Source: Parus major (Eukaryota; Chordata; Aves; Passeriformes; Paridae). From it: a DNA stretch of 64,000 nt. A program made the position numbers and the translations under genes. The notes beneath the pieces were generated by a model. That model searched no databases, had not been told where the DNA came from, and worked only from the letters and a program-made list of their open reading frames with translations. Below, in pieces: positions 26,657 to 40,200 of the stretch (position 1 is its first letter; each line of letters starts with the position of its first letter). The DNA is taken from assembly GCF_001522545.3 (NCBI RefSeq), contig NC_031776.1, forward strand, positions 23,221,995-23,285,994, in the 5' to 3' direction.

Positions 26657-29600
26657 TCGGGGCTGTCCCTCCCGGTGGGGAGCGGGGATCAGACCCACAG
26701 TGGGCTGGGGCCAGGCGCACACAAGACCGGGAGTGTGAGCGAAGGCCTACTGCAGTGGGAGACAAGGTGTCTCTCTGGGAATGGGGGTCTGCACCGCTGA
26801 ATACGCCCGGCCAAACACGGAGGGAATCAAGACCCGCCTCACGGAGACACCTTGGACAGGGAGGGATGGAGATCCCACTCCACCAGGGGCTGGGGTCGTG
26901 CCTCACAGCAACACCCAGTGCTGCGAGAAGGGGAGCTGAGTGATCTCCACACCCCCAAAAATGACGGGAGCTGGGGGTGGGGGGTAAGCAACAAAACCCT
27001 GCTGCCAGAAAAGTGCCAGGCCTGACACAAGCCACATTTCAGTCCAAGTGCCACCATGGACATGAGGACCAACACCTAGCTGGCTCACCAAATGTTGGTC
27101 CTGGGAGCCACCATGCCCCCATGGGAACAAGACCCTGGGGCTGGGGGAGACCTCTTGGAGACCCAGGGCTCCATGCCCATAGGGATGCTCCATGTCTCCA
27201 GCTTGGCTGCCCACAGGATATTTTGCCCCCTGATGAAAGCTGTCTGCAGCTGACTCAGCACCTCCCTTGTGCCACTGCCTCATGAAGGTGACCAAAAGTG
27301 CAGTACAACCAGAGGCACAGAAGTCTCTTTTGGGTTTTGGTATGAAACACCCATTTCAAATCCTGTCACACTCCTTTTTCTGCTGCCCGATTGCCAGAGG
27401 CTACACAGAGGATTTTAACTACAAGGAGTATTACATTGAGGTGACTTTTTTTTCCGTAATAAAAAAATAGCAACAACAAAGTCAAGGGAATGCAACTGAG
27501 CTAATGAAGCTGGAAAACTCAGTTAATATCTTTGCGGGGTGTACGGTTGAAGTCAGGCACTGAGGCAGCCTGAGTTCCCTCAGCCACAGGAAAAATGACA
27601 ACTTTGGAGCATTTAAAATTTGCTGGTGTAATTTTTTGTTGCTCTGGTTTTAGTTTTTTTCAAATTAAGAAAAATGCAGAATGCTGTTGTTGACAACTTG
27701 CGCGACACAACTTTTGGCACAGGATTACTCACAGCTCTGGAGTTATACAACAACATATTTGTTTGTGAGATTGATGACTGCAGGCTTGGTTGATGGACTG
27801 CAGCGTTCAGCATGCTCTGTGAAATCTGTGATACGTCCTGAGGCTGAGCATGCAGTCCCATCCCAGCCCCTGAGTCTTCCCAAACTCAGGTTTTACAAGA
27901 GTTTAATCAACCGTGGTCCCTTTCTCTGTCTGCCCATCATGCTGCAGATACCTTCCCATAGAGGAGTTACCCACTTGCTTTAATTTTTAAAACACACCAT
28001 TGCTTGTTTGCGCCTTACTTAAGCTGGACACCAATTTTAACCAGCCCCATTTCACTTTGGAAAGTATCTAGCTGCTTTTGGGGTCCCTGTGGCAACAGCA
28101 CTCATTGCTCTGAGTGCAGGGGACTCTGAAATTCCAAGCCAACAAACACGTTCCCCTGAAATTAGAAGCAAATAATGGAGAGATTTTTATTCAACTTCAT
28201 GTTACAAAATGTCTTTTTACATTACAGAACCCAAATTTTAGCCTGGGCAACTTGAGAAAGTCTCTTCCAGAAGACAAAAAGAAAAATAAATGTAGTGAAA
28301 AAGCCTAACACAGGATTTGCAATTGTTACTCCAACAAATCTCGAAGTGGGAAAACGGGATGCACAGCCCTGCATACCAGCAGCCCTTCAAAAGCCTCCCT
28401 TTTAGACAGATTTCCCTGCAGATGTTCAACAGAAAATGGAGCAAATTATTTTCACTGCACTCTTACAACTTCTTGGGGATAGCGGGAAGGAGGCTCTAGG
28501 TAGCTTTTTTATGATCTGCTGTTGACTTCACTAATGACTCACATTTGGTTCCAATGAGATATTTTCATATGACTAATGAATCTATATTTGGAGGCGTAAG
28601 AGGGTTTGGCTAATTATCTGTTGCAGTCAGTTAAATATTCCAAGTATTCAAAGTAGGTTTTCTTCCAGTGGCAAATGTTATGCCCTCACAGTCTGTCTTC
28701 TGGTGTTTTAAAAGAGCCCAGAACTTTGACTCGCACCAAGCTGACATCTGGGTTTCTGCATGTGTAAGCACAAGAGATGGCCTGAACTTAATTATACAGC
28801 AAACCAATCCTGTGTTTTTCAGGTGGCCAATAGGTCATTGCCCAAGGGACGATTTAAACCCGATTTTTCAACACGCACTTGATGCTTGCAGCGGCCCATT
28901 TTGCTGGGGGCATTTACAGAGGTGCCATTAATAACTCCTGGCAGGGGCAAATTCCTTCTAAGCACCGTTGTGTAGGCTGCTTGTGCACAAATCATTTTTC
29001 CACAGGGAGGGCTCAAAATCTGATGAGAGAAGGGAAGGTAGAGAGGAGGGGGAGGGAAGGGGCTCAGCTGCCTGAATTGCAGAAGGACATTAAACATAAT
29101 GATCCTGTAGGGAAAGAAACTGTACACAGCTCAGATGTGGGAACGAGCCAGGATTTCCTGTTCATATGCCTCTTTAGTAGGTGCTTGGGCTGTTCTCCTT
29201 CTTTTATCGCCGTCATTTTCTTTGTCTGCCACTGAAGCAATAACACCGGTGCAGATACAATGGATCAGATGGTCCCCCTGCCCCTGCTGCTCCAGCCCTG
29301 GGCTGGGAGACCTTTCTGTGCTGCTCTCCAACTCCAGCAGAACAATAAAGAAGATTTTACAGCTGTTGTGGGGATGGGGGGAGGCGGGGAGGCAGAGGGA
29401 AACAGCTTGAGTGCCCGTGGCCAGCTATAATTTCTCCAGTGGGTTTTTGCTGACAGTTTTAGGATTAACAAGTGAGCTCTGTTCCCAGGCATTTACCCCT
29501 CTGGATAAGCTGGCCTGTTTGTTCTCAAGGGTTTATTTTACCCTACAAAATATGGCATTGCCAAACAGATGTACGCTTGTTCCTAGAAAGGCAAGTTATA

Positions 29601-29708
29601 GCTGAAGCTGCATCTCACACAGGCTTTAGCCCTTGGAATTGTTTGGAAATGCTACAGTATTCCTTCGACCCTTTTCAGGGCAGTTTTTTCCCACAGACGT
29701 GCTGGTTG

Positions 29709-29780
29709 ATTCTTTTATGGCTCTGTCCTTTGTCAAGGATGAATTAGGAAAAATAAACTCACAAACAAAAAGTGGAGGCC
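29709..29780 (+). repeat. 72-bp inverted repeat, left arm
   Basis: This arm matches the reverse complement of 30103-30174 at 70 of 72 bases, without gaps. The only two differences are a C/T and an A/G exchange. The homology stops abruptly on both sides. The arms read as near-identical peptide fragments in opposite strands, which is a by-product of the repeat and not coding evidence. Confidence 0.95.
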
Positions 29781-30102
29781 CAGCACGGAGATCCTCTTGC
29801 TCCCAATCATTAAGAAGTATTTTACAGCTCTGAGTGTGTGGGGGGAGAAAACAAAGTGCCCTTCTGCCTTTTTCTTTCCCTCATTTTTTCTTCCTGGGTA
29901 ATAGACCATGGGGGGGGGAAGAGTCAAGAAGATTAAAACAGAGTTTTAATTATTTTTAAATTACTTCTTTTCAGTAGACTGACACAAAGTGCTTTACAGT
30001 GGGTGCTGGAGAAAGTCTCCTGAGTCCCAGAGCTGGCTTGGTGAGGGGCAGGTGATGACGAAGGGGAGGCTGTGAGGAGGAAGGTTGGGATTGATGTATA
30101 TA

Positions 30103-30174
30103 GGCCTCCACTTTCTGTTTGTGAGTTTATTTTTCCTAATTCATCCTTGACAAAGGACAGAACCATAAAAGAAT
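30103..30174 (-). repeat. 72-bp inverted repeat, right arm
   Basis: Partner of 29709-29780, with a 322-base spacer between them. The spacer shows no transposase-like frame and the arm ends carry no obvious target duplication. Confidence 0.95.
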
Positions 30175-31109
30175 TTTGCTTTCTCCCCGGAGATTCAGCG
30201 AAGTTTGGCCATAAGTAAAAGGTACTGGGAGTTAGTTCGGCAATTAGGCATTGCCTCTGGCTCACAATGAAGCACATCAGAGTGGGGTGACAGGGGGTCT
30301 TCCCTCCTTCATCCCCATCCCTTCCCAGGGGGTGCCAGGGGAACATGACCAAGGCCAGGGTGAGTTGGTAGCAGGGGCAGAAGGAGCTCTGCCCTGTCCT
30401 GTGCCCCTGCAGGGGGAACTTTTACTCCCCCTCAAAAGGAACACTAAGCCTTAAAATCCAGGCTATTGGATCCAGCCAAGGAGTTGGCTCTCTGTCCCTC
30501 CCTCCACTCTCCCCAGGACTGTAGGTCCCAATGCTCCAGCTCCGTGCTGCCTCGATGCACGAAACTTAACCTGCTTTCAGCCACCCCAGTTCAGGAGCTT
30601 TGCTCATTGAATTGGGGTGAGGGAAATGAACTCAGCAGAGCCCTTCAGGGAGAAGGGAGGCACTGGCAAGACCCTGTTTTTCCATCCTGCCCACAGCTGC
30701 TCCCCAAGGCAATCACACTGGAAACAGCAAGCTTTCCAGGAAATAAACAAATGGGCCAGAACTGAGTTCCCAGCATCATGTATGGGTTAGGTGCCCAGAG
30801 GTTCACTGCATGCCTTACCTGCACTGCCGGAGTTACACCTGTGGTTGCACATCAGCCTCTCGCACTTCCACCCCCCAAAACTCATCAGCATGTTTTATAT
30901 TTCCATCAGCACTTGTTCTCTGGAGCCTGGTTGGCTCCTGTGCAAGGGGCTCAGGTAGCCCACAAGCTCCTACAGCTCTGATCCACAGCCTTAGCTCTTC
31001 TGCTCCACAGGTCACACTCAGAGGTAGGTCTGGACCTGCCTGATGCCCCAGGCACCCCTCTCTATCCTCATATTGTTTTCGCCAGGTGCATCAGCCAGAG
31101 TTCAGATGT

Positions 31110-31330
31110 CAGCAGAAGGGTCAATTACAGGCCACTTTATTTACATTCACCCTATCTGAAATGCTTTTAGAGCAGCCCTAAATGCATTATCTTTGAGCCT
31201 GATCCAGTAATTATGAATGCTTAGGAATGGTGCAGGCTAGTTTGTTTAGGTTTCTCCAGCACTGATTAGAGATTAGCAGAGCTAAAACCACCCATTAGCT
31301 GGAAGGCATAAAGCAATGGTGATTCTCATG
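31110..31330. promoter_or_regulatory. AT-rich candidate conserved element
   Basis: The block is dense in motifs typical of vertebrate developmental enhancers: TCAATTACAGG, CAGTAATTATGAATGC, GATTAGAGATTAGCAG and ACCCATTAGC. No repeat is recognisable. The call rests on motif density alone. Confidence 0.25.
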
Positions 31331-33989
31331 CTAAGGGGCCAGGTGCTCAGCACTTGCCCATCTCCCAGCCACCACTGCTCTCCAGCAGGGGTGCAGGGCA
31401 GAGGGGCAGGGTGTCACAAGTTTGTCTGGTCTGCAGTTGCCGTACATAGCAGAGGTTTGTGCGCTTGGACACCTCAGTAGTCACTCCTCACTCATCCCTA
31501 AGCTTCTTTCAAATGTGCATTCATTTGTTGCAGGTGTTTAAAAGAGCTTGAAACCAAGAAGCTGACCAGAAGGAGGTGAGGAAAAAGTTTCTATATCGAT
31601 CTAGGCCGATCAGGCACAGTGACGTGGCTTGTAGGGATGATAAAACAAAAGCAGACAGGATTTATGTGGGAAATGTCCTTGATTTCTGCAGGTACCAGGG
31701 CTAATTACTCTTGGAAGAGGACCAGGTAAGGAGATGTAGCTGAGGGAGGGGAAGGAAGAGCCAAGATAGCAGTGCACCTTTGCAGATATTCCTACTGTAA
31801 ACAAATCTCTGTTTGAAGTGGGCCTTAGGTGGCTAAAGGACCTAGTACTATACACAGCTCCTTTATTACAGTTTCCCAGTGGCAGTTCTCAGGATATCAG
31901 CAGAAGGTGACTTGTTTATGAAGATCCTAAATTCTCAGTGGCCTTGCAGACATCACAAAATTCCAGCCATAACTTAGAGGGAATGGGGACTAGTACTGTT
32001 CATATTTGGTGACTAACAACCTTTGCTTCTTACCTGAGGACCTGTTCTTTTGGCCTCAGAGACCTTCCCTCTCCAGATCACTCAACCATGATTTCCCTTC
32101 AGTAATAGGAATGCTCCCAAAATCTCATGTGCCTGGGCGTAAGAGCCACCACAATCCATACACCTACCGAGTCTTCCAGTATGATCCGTGGTTTCCATGG
32201 GGATTTAGATCCCAAATAAATATTAAAAATCTCTTTGTTTCACTGAATCCAGATGCTAAAGGGTCCAGCTTCTTGGAGAGGGCTGGGACAGCCTCCCAGT
32301 CCCTGGAATAGCAAATGGACAGATACAAGAACCCAAAGATTGCTTTGACATTTGCATTGACAGGCTTCCCTCGGTGCCTGATACCCCTTGAGCAGGGCAG
32401 CAGGATGAAAGAATTTCAAAGCACACATAGATGCTTAAGAATTTTGTTAGCAGCATCAGCCAACATTTCCACTTGCTTTGTATTTGCTGTTGGAAAAGTA
32501 ATAACAGCTTCGGAGAACCTACTCAGGAGAGAAAACAGCTCTTTTCCAGGCACCATGCTGGGATACTGCTTTGAGTAACAACATTGCATGCAGGAATGGA
32601 GTGGAAAGGGGCTGCAGCCCCAGGGAGAGCAGGGATTGCTTACATGAGTCCACAGAAAGTGCTTGGATGGAACATGATGAAGGAAAGTGTAGTGTGACTA
32701 CATATTAAGAAAGGACTCCAGCTGCTGGTCTCTAGCTGCCTATGTCAAAGCCTCCTCGGGGAAGTAACTTTATTCGTCTCATGGGACAAATAAAACAAGT
32801 ACTGGAAGAAACACAGGGAACAGTCGTGTTTTGGCTGGGGCAAGACAGGCCATTCAGATCTTGACTCAGAGTACAGAGCTCTCCTAGGGCAAGAGAAGCG
32901 TTTGAAGGTACACTGACATTTATGTCTAACACAAAGGAAACCCCATCATTAAAAGTCTCCTGGCTCTTGAAAAACAGGAGCTGCTCCAGGACTAGGGAGC
33001 ACACAGGACTGAAGTGACTTTAACCCCCTACCAACTTCTTAAACAAGAATTTCTCCAGTCCCATTTCCCTGGCCCTGTGTCTGCACCTCTCCTGGACTGA
33101 CTCGTTTCTGGATATGTGGCCAAGGAAGAGGAAGATGGAACCAAGAGCTGAGGGGACAGAGCATCTTGCAGGAACAGGTCCTTATCCTACAGGATCTAGA
33201 TAAGCTCTACTCCACCTTTGACCTTGCTCAGTTGCAGAGACCACTTGTAGGGGACCTTGGGGCAACACCAACTCTGCCCTTCGGCCTCCAGACAGAACCC
33301 CTTACCCTCTTCAGCAGCAGCATAGGAGAAAGACTGAGGAACCAGCTCTGTATAAAAATGTCCAGGGGCCAGCAGAAAATCATGGGGCCTCAACTCACCA
33401 TATTTAATCATATACTTTAAAGCACACTACCTGTCAAGACAGGTGTGGGAGGGGATCATCTGAATGATCTCATCCCAGGGTAGCTCAATAAGCCCTCCTG
33501 CACTGGTGCAGCCCTGCTGAGACAGCCAGGCAGCCTGAGACACTCCTACAGCACTGAGTCTTTCCATTTCTTCAGTATGTTTATATGTACCAGCCTATGA
33601 ACACAAGCACTGACGTGCAGCCCACAAGCAAGACCCCTTCTGCAGCATTCTCTCCAAGCATCACTGCTGGTTTCTGGCTTGCTTCTCTGGACACTCACTG
33701 TGGCAGAGGAGGAGCTGGACTAACAAACTCTTCACTTTTTTGCTGATGTGGACACCCTGCCAAAGAAAAGGCATGATTAAAGTAGGAAGGTTGGGCCACC
33801 ACTGCCCAAGGCTATATATTCCTTCCATCCCAAGAAAAGGTGCCCTGGTAACCCCACAAACCAATAACCCCAGGAATCCCCCACCTAAAGCAAACAGATG
33901 CTGTGCAGAGCAGAGCATTCAGCTAGAAACTTAGAGAGTTCCCCTTCAGAGCTGGAAAAGGTTGCTTAGCATCTGTTCTGATCCAGTTT

Positions 33990-34250
33990 TAAGTGTCTCC
34001 AGAGATGGAGATCCACAGCCAGTCTGGGCTAAACCACTCTCCCTCTGAAATGATTTTCATTTTATTGAGACAGAACTTCCCTCACAGCAGCTTGCCCTTG
34101 TTGTTTCTTGCCTGTTTGTGGTGCCTCTCTGAGACCTGTTCCATCCTCTCTGAACCCTCCCTTTGGAGAGTCAAATACAGCAATTGGCTCTTGTCCTCTC
34201 TTCTTCACGCTGACCAAACATAGCCCACAGCCTCTCTTCATCACTTGCCA
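33990..34250 (-). mobile_element. Old CR1 LINE fragment
   Basis: Read on the minus strand this is the CR1 3' region. On the plus strand one sees TTTAAGTGTCTCCAGAGATG, then AACTTCCCTCACAGCAGCTTG, then a GAGACCTGTTCCATCCTCTC segment, and finally GCCTCTCTTCATCAC. Divergence is high, suggesting an older subfamily than the copies near RPL37A. Confidence 0.7.
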
Positions 34251-37200
34251 TCACATGCTAGTAATTAACCAGACCTTTTATTAAAGGTTCTAGTATCTCA
34301 CTCAGCAGTAGAGCATGATTTTAAGTTTATAGCTCTGTTTCTATTTCCAAGAATATTTTACTGGCCTGATGTACAAAGATGCTTAAACCTAAAAATGAAG
34401 TAATCTCTGCTGCAGAGCACAGCTTGCTAATTAACCCTTCACAAAATCATTACAGCTAAAATCTCAATGCGTGAGCACCAGCATAGCTCAGTGGAAGGAC
34501 AGGGGGCTTTTAGGAAGGGAGCAGGAGGGATCCAGATCACGGGTTTGCCTGGACATCGCAGCTGCATGAGCCAAACTCTATCATGTTGCTTTGAAAGCAA
34601 GCAGACATTAAAGCTGAGGACGCTCCCACTCAAATAAACTAGATTTGGATTTTAAGCACAGTCCCACTCTGCAAAGAAGCTCTATAAAAATGTCATTGTG
34701 GGACATCCTGTTTATTGTCTCACACAGATTCCAGATGAAACCCGCCCCACCAGAGAGAGCTGTTTTCTAATGAGCCTTCTGCAAGCACAGGTTCTCCTCC
34801 CTTACCCACAAGCTCTAAAATGGAGGGTCCAAACCCTATGCAATACTCTGGATTTTGGGATATACACCTAATCAGAACCTTTTTCTGGATCTGTGCTGGA
34901 TTCATCCTTGTACAGCATCCAGCTCTCCCTCCTGTCACTCTGTCCCAGTGGGCACTGCTGGTGTGGCTGCAGGGAGGAACAGGGAGCAGTCAGGAGCAAA
35001 CACACCCTTGTCTAAGGCAATAAACCAGTTACTCACTCTTTTACCTACCAGAACAGCTGTGAGCTGGAGTAAAGCCTACTTACCTTCGTTACTGGGCTTT
35101 TCCTGGAGAAACTAAGAGAACAAGGAGCCTCTGCACTACAAGCATTCAAAGAGAAATGAGTATATGATTTCCTTCAGCATTTTTAACTCTCCCAGCAAGT
35201 ACAGCCCAGTGCTGACCTTTTACAGGAAGCAAATGCACAGCAACTGGTGCTGGTTTCCCGCAGTGTCTTTTGAGAGTTGAACCACATTTTAATTCCCTTT
35301 GATGATGCACACACACTAACTTGTGCTGAGAACAAAGAGAGGGCATCCCAAAATAAAGGACAGGAATATCTGCTTCTCTTCAAACTTGCCTTGTTTATTT
35401 TTTAATTTGCTGATTAAATCTTAAATCTTAGCCAGGTGTAAGGGTGAATAGTACACATTCCCAGAAGGGAGGGGACTTGATTAGAAAGATTCTGTCCTGC
35501 AGCACATGGGACTGTGAAGCTGCCAGCTGGAACAGGTAACAGTGTGAATGTCTGGATATGCTATAGCTGTAAAGGAGCACCAGAAGCCATTTGAGTAATG
35601 TTTGTGCACACAATGGAAAGAACAGCTCCTTGCTTTTAGCAGGCTGGAGAAACAGCTTCTCTGGGGAATCAGCTTTCAAGACCCCAGGGCCTGTGATCCA
35701 AAATGGACCCAAAAAAGAGGAAGATGTCTCCCAAAACTGCAGGAAATAAACACAGGAAACAAGCAAACAAACAAACAAAAAAATACACATTTAAAAAATA
35801 CTTCCTGTATCTAGTCAGACTGAAAAATAGCTAAAGGTTTTGAATACAAGATCATGCCAGTACCAATCAAGACGTGAATGTAGAAAAAAAAATGAAATAT
35901 GGTGTGGAATGTAGAAAAAAATAAAATATACTGGCCAGGAGAAATGGAAAGATGCAGACAGGCGAAGAGGGTAAAAAGGGGGTTGTCTAATGTGATCTTG
36001 TCTGCCGAGAGCCCAGAAGAATCCCAAAAGATCTCCCGAGTAGTGAGCATTGCAGGGGGGATTGCAGGGACAGGATCGCTGTCTTAGCTCGCTTGCCCTC
36101 TGCCGGATGCCAGGAGCTCCTGGGTAGAGTCAGCTCTTTACAGTCCAGTGCTGCACTTCTGCAGGGCTGAATACACTGGGAATGCAAGGGGAGTGGGCAG
36201 GAAAAAGCTGAACACAGAGCTAGTAACTGCAGTGGATACAGAAAGTGATAGAGGGAGAGTAAAAAAAATAAAATTAATTGTAACATCACAGAGGGATATA
36301 ACTCTTGCCACTTGTGTTTCTTTGAATTGCCCAATGTCTCAATGAAACAAGATTTTTCTAGCTCAGGTTCTCAAGATGTGCATCTGTCTCCCTGAAGGAC
36401 ATTACCACTGCTTTCTTGTGCTGCATCAATATGCCTAGAAGAGGTTGTCAGGAGGATACTGCCATCCTTCTCTCCAGGCAGGACTACCCTGCCCCATGGA
36501 GAGGAGATGGGGGCACAGCTGGTGTTATAAAAAGACATCCAGTTTTCAAACTCCTCCATCCACTGAGCCAATATAGAAATAACCCAGCCCAATGCCTTCT
36601 GTGGGTCAGCCTGACCCAGCAGAGCATAAGGAAAAAAGATCTCCTAGGAAATAGCTTTTGCACCTCTTAATTTCATGGGACAGGTCAGGGCAGGTAGCTG
36701 CATGGAAGCCAGCCAGGATTCCTGTATACCCACACCACCAGCAGCCTGCACATGAGCTCCCACAAGGTTTAAGTCATGGTCTGTGGGAAAATGTCAGCCT
36801 CTCTACACAAACTATTTACATCAAAAAAAATCAATGCACCTCAAGAGGTTTGATAGCAAGCTCAGCATGATCCACATGCCATTGAGATATTGCCTGCATC
36901 CTCCCAAGCATGTGGAGTCTTACATAACACACCTTGAAGGTCCCCCACTGCTGGGAATTCACTGGAAAGCTCACTCTGGTGTGGTAGAGATGGGACTCAA
37001 CCATGTGGCTTCCTATACTCAACACTGCTGCTTGTAAAATCCCCACTTTGATCTTTATACTCACTTTTCTCCCACAAAAGCAAGTAGATGCTTCCATTCC
37101 AGCATGACAGTAACCTCTCACATGAAGACAAGGGGTGCCACTTCATGAATGTTGACATTGTGCCAATAAACACAGTCATTACTCAAAAAAGGGCAAAAGC

Positions 37201-40200
37201 ACAGTGAACAGTATGAAGTGTTTGGTAAACCAGTTCACCACATTGGTCTGAACTGGGAAGAACTGTGAGAGATCAGCCTGCCAAATCCTCCTCTGGAGAC
37301 CTTCCAAATTACCCATGCCAGCCAGGAGAGCACTGTCTGGGAAGCTGATGGGATGGGGTGTTTGCAGGCAGCTGGACTTCCCCGTGTCTAGACTGACTTG
37401 GGGGTGGCAGGGGTTGTGCTCCGTGACTCACCCACACACCTGGCAGCATGGCAGTGACCTCCACTCTGCCCAGCAGCTGGGGTGGAGGAAGTTGTGTGTG
37501 ATCCCAAGGAGAACCACTCTGGAGCTGGGCCTGGGTGCTGCGGTGTTCTGGCTGGGCACCAGGCAGTCTGGCTGCAGCTCCATGGCTGGAGCACACAAAC
37601 CTGTTCTGTCACTGCTTCCATCCGTGTCCTGTTCTGTGCCTAACTCGTGGGATCACAGGGGACATGATTCTTGTACCTGAGCTTGTCCCCAGAATGGGAC
37701 TCTTCTGCTAGCCACATTACTCACACACCCACATGTCCCACATAAGGTCTGGAGCTTGGCAGTCAAGATCCAAGCTCACGTGCTCTGTGTTATCAGACAC
37801 TGCTCCAAGACACCCAGAGCCCTTTGGCAGGTCCCTTGAACATGAGCAGCTCAGAGCTTTGGGTGTCTGCTTTCAAACCCGCTCTGGAACTGGCAGCATG
37901 GATGTCACAGCGAGTTTGTGGCTACCACAGCCGAGTGTGAGCCCAGGAGGACTCACAGAGCTGTACTTCACACTGGGACAATAAAGCCACCATCCCTGGG
38001 GATGACAGGAAACTGTCCCCAGAAGAGAACAATTGTGCTGGTGCAACTGCACTGGGGACTCCAGTAGGCTTAGCTAAAGCCACTCACATGTCACATCACG
38101 TCCCACCCCTGACCCACATAGCTCTGTGGGTACAAGTCTGTACCAGTGCTCTGGCCAGAAAAATTAGACAAAACAAATATATTTTTAAAGAAAGGGGGAG
38201 GAACATTTTTCAGGCCTAGGGGGTAGAGGGTGTTGATATAAACTGCAGGAGAAAGTTCAAGGTCAAATCCTCCTGCATGCAAACCAGCTCCTCCAGCAAT
38301 CCTTTGCTGTATCTTTGCACTTTTTATCAACCCCTATTCTAACATCATCCATACAAACACCTCTCTGCTGTAGGCACACTCTTATTTCTGAAAAATGTCA
38401 GGCTGTGAATCAGTTCTGCTCCTAGCTGGTAAAGTACTCCAGGTAAGGGCACTGTCCAGATTATACCTGAAAACCATGTGACAGAAAGCCAGGTGATATT
38501 GCCCTTCTCACACCAAGATGCAGGTGCATTAGTCCATGCTTCTCATTCAGGATATAAATGGAAGGCTTGGCCTTCATAGTTCTTGTTCTCTCCTCTCTTC
38601 CAACACTGGGACAGACAGGTGAACAAGCAGCTCATAAATGAAAGACCCTGGACCACTCTCAAGGGAGACCTGACTAAAACACCTTTCCCAACATAGATTG
38701 CCCAGAGCCTTAACATATGTAGTGAATGTCCCAGCCAACCAAAGGGCTACTTGGTGGATTGACCTTCAGTCAGATGAACTAAAGCCAGACTGAAGCCCTG
38801 TCTTTGGCCTCACTGCCAACAGATGAAGTCTTATGAGCTGGTTTTCTTGTTTTGTTTTGTGTATATTTAAGTATTTCACTCTTCTCATTGAAAGAGGCAA
38901 GTGGTTGACTGTAGGGAAGGAAGTGATGAAGGCCACCCCACTCACAATGTTTGTTGATCTCACCCGTCTCTCCCAGCCTCTACCACAGCAGAAACTGCAC
39001 AGGTTAGATTTGCAAAACAAAGTCACCTCTTCAAGTATGCTAACAACTCAGCAATTTGGTGAGCAGTATTTCCTGCAACAAAACCTCCTCTTGTAGGTAT
39101 GCTTCCTCCCCTGAAGATATGTCCTTGTGTACTGCAGATTAATCTCTGTCCCATGGGCATAATATTAATTTTTATTATAACAACTATTTTCAGGAAAAAT
39201 ACTGTATAATGAAAATTAACTATGTTACAGATGCTAAAAAATGCATCTTGTATGGCTCAAAGCAACCAGCATGGTCATTTTTTACTCTTCCCATTTTCAG
39301 TTCCTTGCCACCCTTAAAAATGATTGAAGAAGTATAACAGAGGTGCAGCAATTTTGCCTTGAGGTCTTTACCTGTTCTTTAATTTGGTTAAATACTCCAC
39401 TGGAATATTTTTCCAGTATCCATGACTTCAAAGCACTCTTGTTAAGTGCATTCTTTATAGTGTTTCTCACCACAGAGGTGTCACATTGACTTCACAAAGA
39501 TTTTGGGGAGCACTTGGCAGCCCCTCCACAGGGTTTAGCAGAGCCCCCAGAGCTGGAGGGGCAGTTCTGGCCATCTCACAAGAAAAAGCCATCAGCACAG
39601 CAGCATGCCAAAAACTCATGCTTCAGTTCCAAGTGAGAAAATCTCATAACAGAAACCATGCCACAAACATCTGTGCTCTTGCCTTGAACAGGTGAAATGA
39701 GTTTCTAATCGTCCTATCCCTGAAAACAGTCCAGGGGCAGGAGACATGAGGATTGTGCAGTACAGATGGAGCAGCGGTTGCATTCCCAAAAGTGCTCCCA
39801 TCCAGGCAGTCCTGCCCCTATGTGCTCACCAGTTGTGCTTGCAATGGGCCACCTTCAGGCTTCCCAGATCAGCCAGGGTCACCCAATCCCCACCGAGCTC
39901 TGTCAGCCCAGGTCTCTCTTTGGAGATCTGATGGGCTGAGCCATTTGTCCTCCAGGCTGCCCACAGGGACCCACCTGGGGCTGTCTGGAGCACAGGGAAC
40001 AGATGCTTCCCATGATGGCTCACCTTGTCCTGCAGACACAGATCTCCTTTTGCTGGGGCTTGGTGATTAGAGAACTGGTCCCAGTGCCAGCTTCTCCTCT
40101 GTTTCCTGGCTGTATGCTGGGACATGCTGGCTTCATGTTCAGATTTTTCAAATATTTTGCATTGTGGTTTTCCATGCAGTGCTCAAGATATTTTGCAAAA

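Larger units (their letters stand above)
25680..26740. promoter_or_regulatory. IGFBP2: CpG island spanning IGFBP2 exon 1 and promoter
   Basis: A sharp rise in G+C and CpG density covers the start of intron 1, the whole of exon 1 and about 390 bases upstream of the start codon. The flanking DNA is CpG-poor. This is the expected form of a TATA-less, broadly used vertebrate promoter. I see no TATA box at a sensible distance from the start codon. Confidence 0.85.

Noticed and set aside
25574..26722. 382-codon frame extending IGFBP2 exon 1 both ways
   Set aside because: The upstream part translates the pentamer array and the downstream part runs past a clear splice donor. Only 25954-26353 is accepted.
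27065..27102. 10-bp perfect inverted repeat as a microRNA
   Set aside because: The stem is far too short and the loop is 18 bases. Such stems occur by chance.
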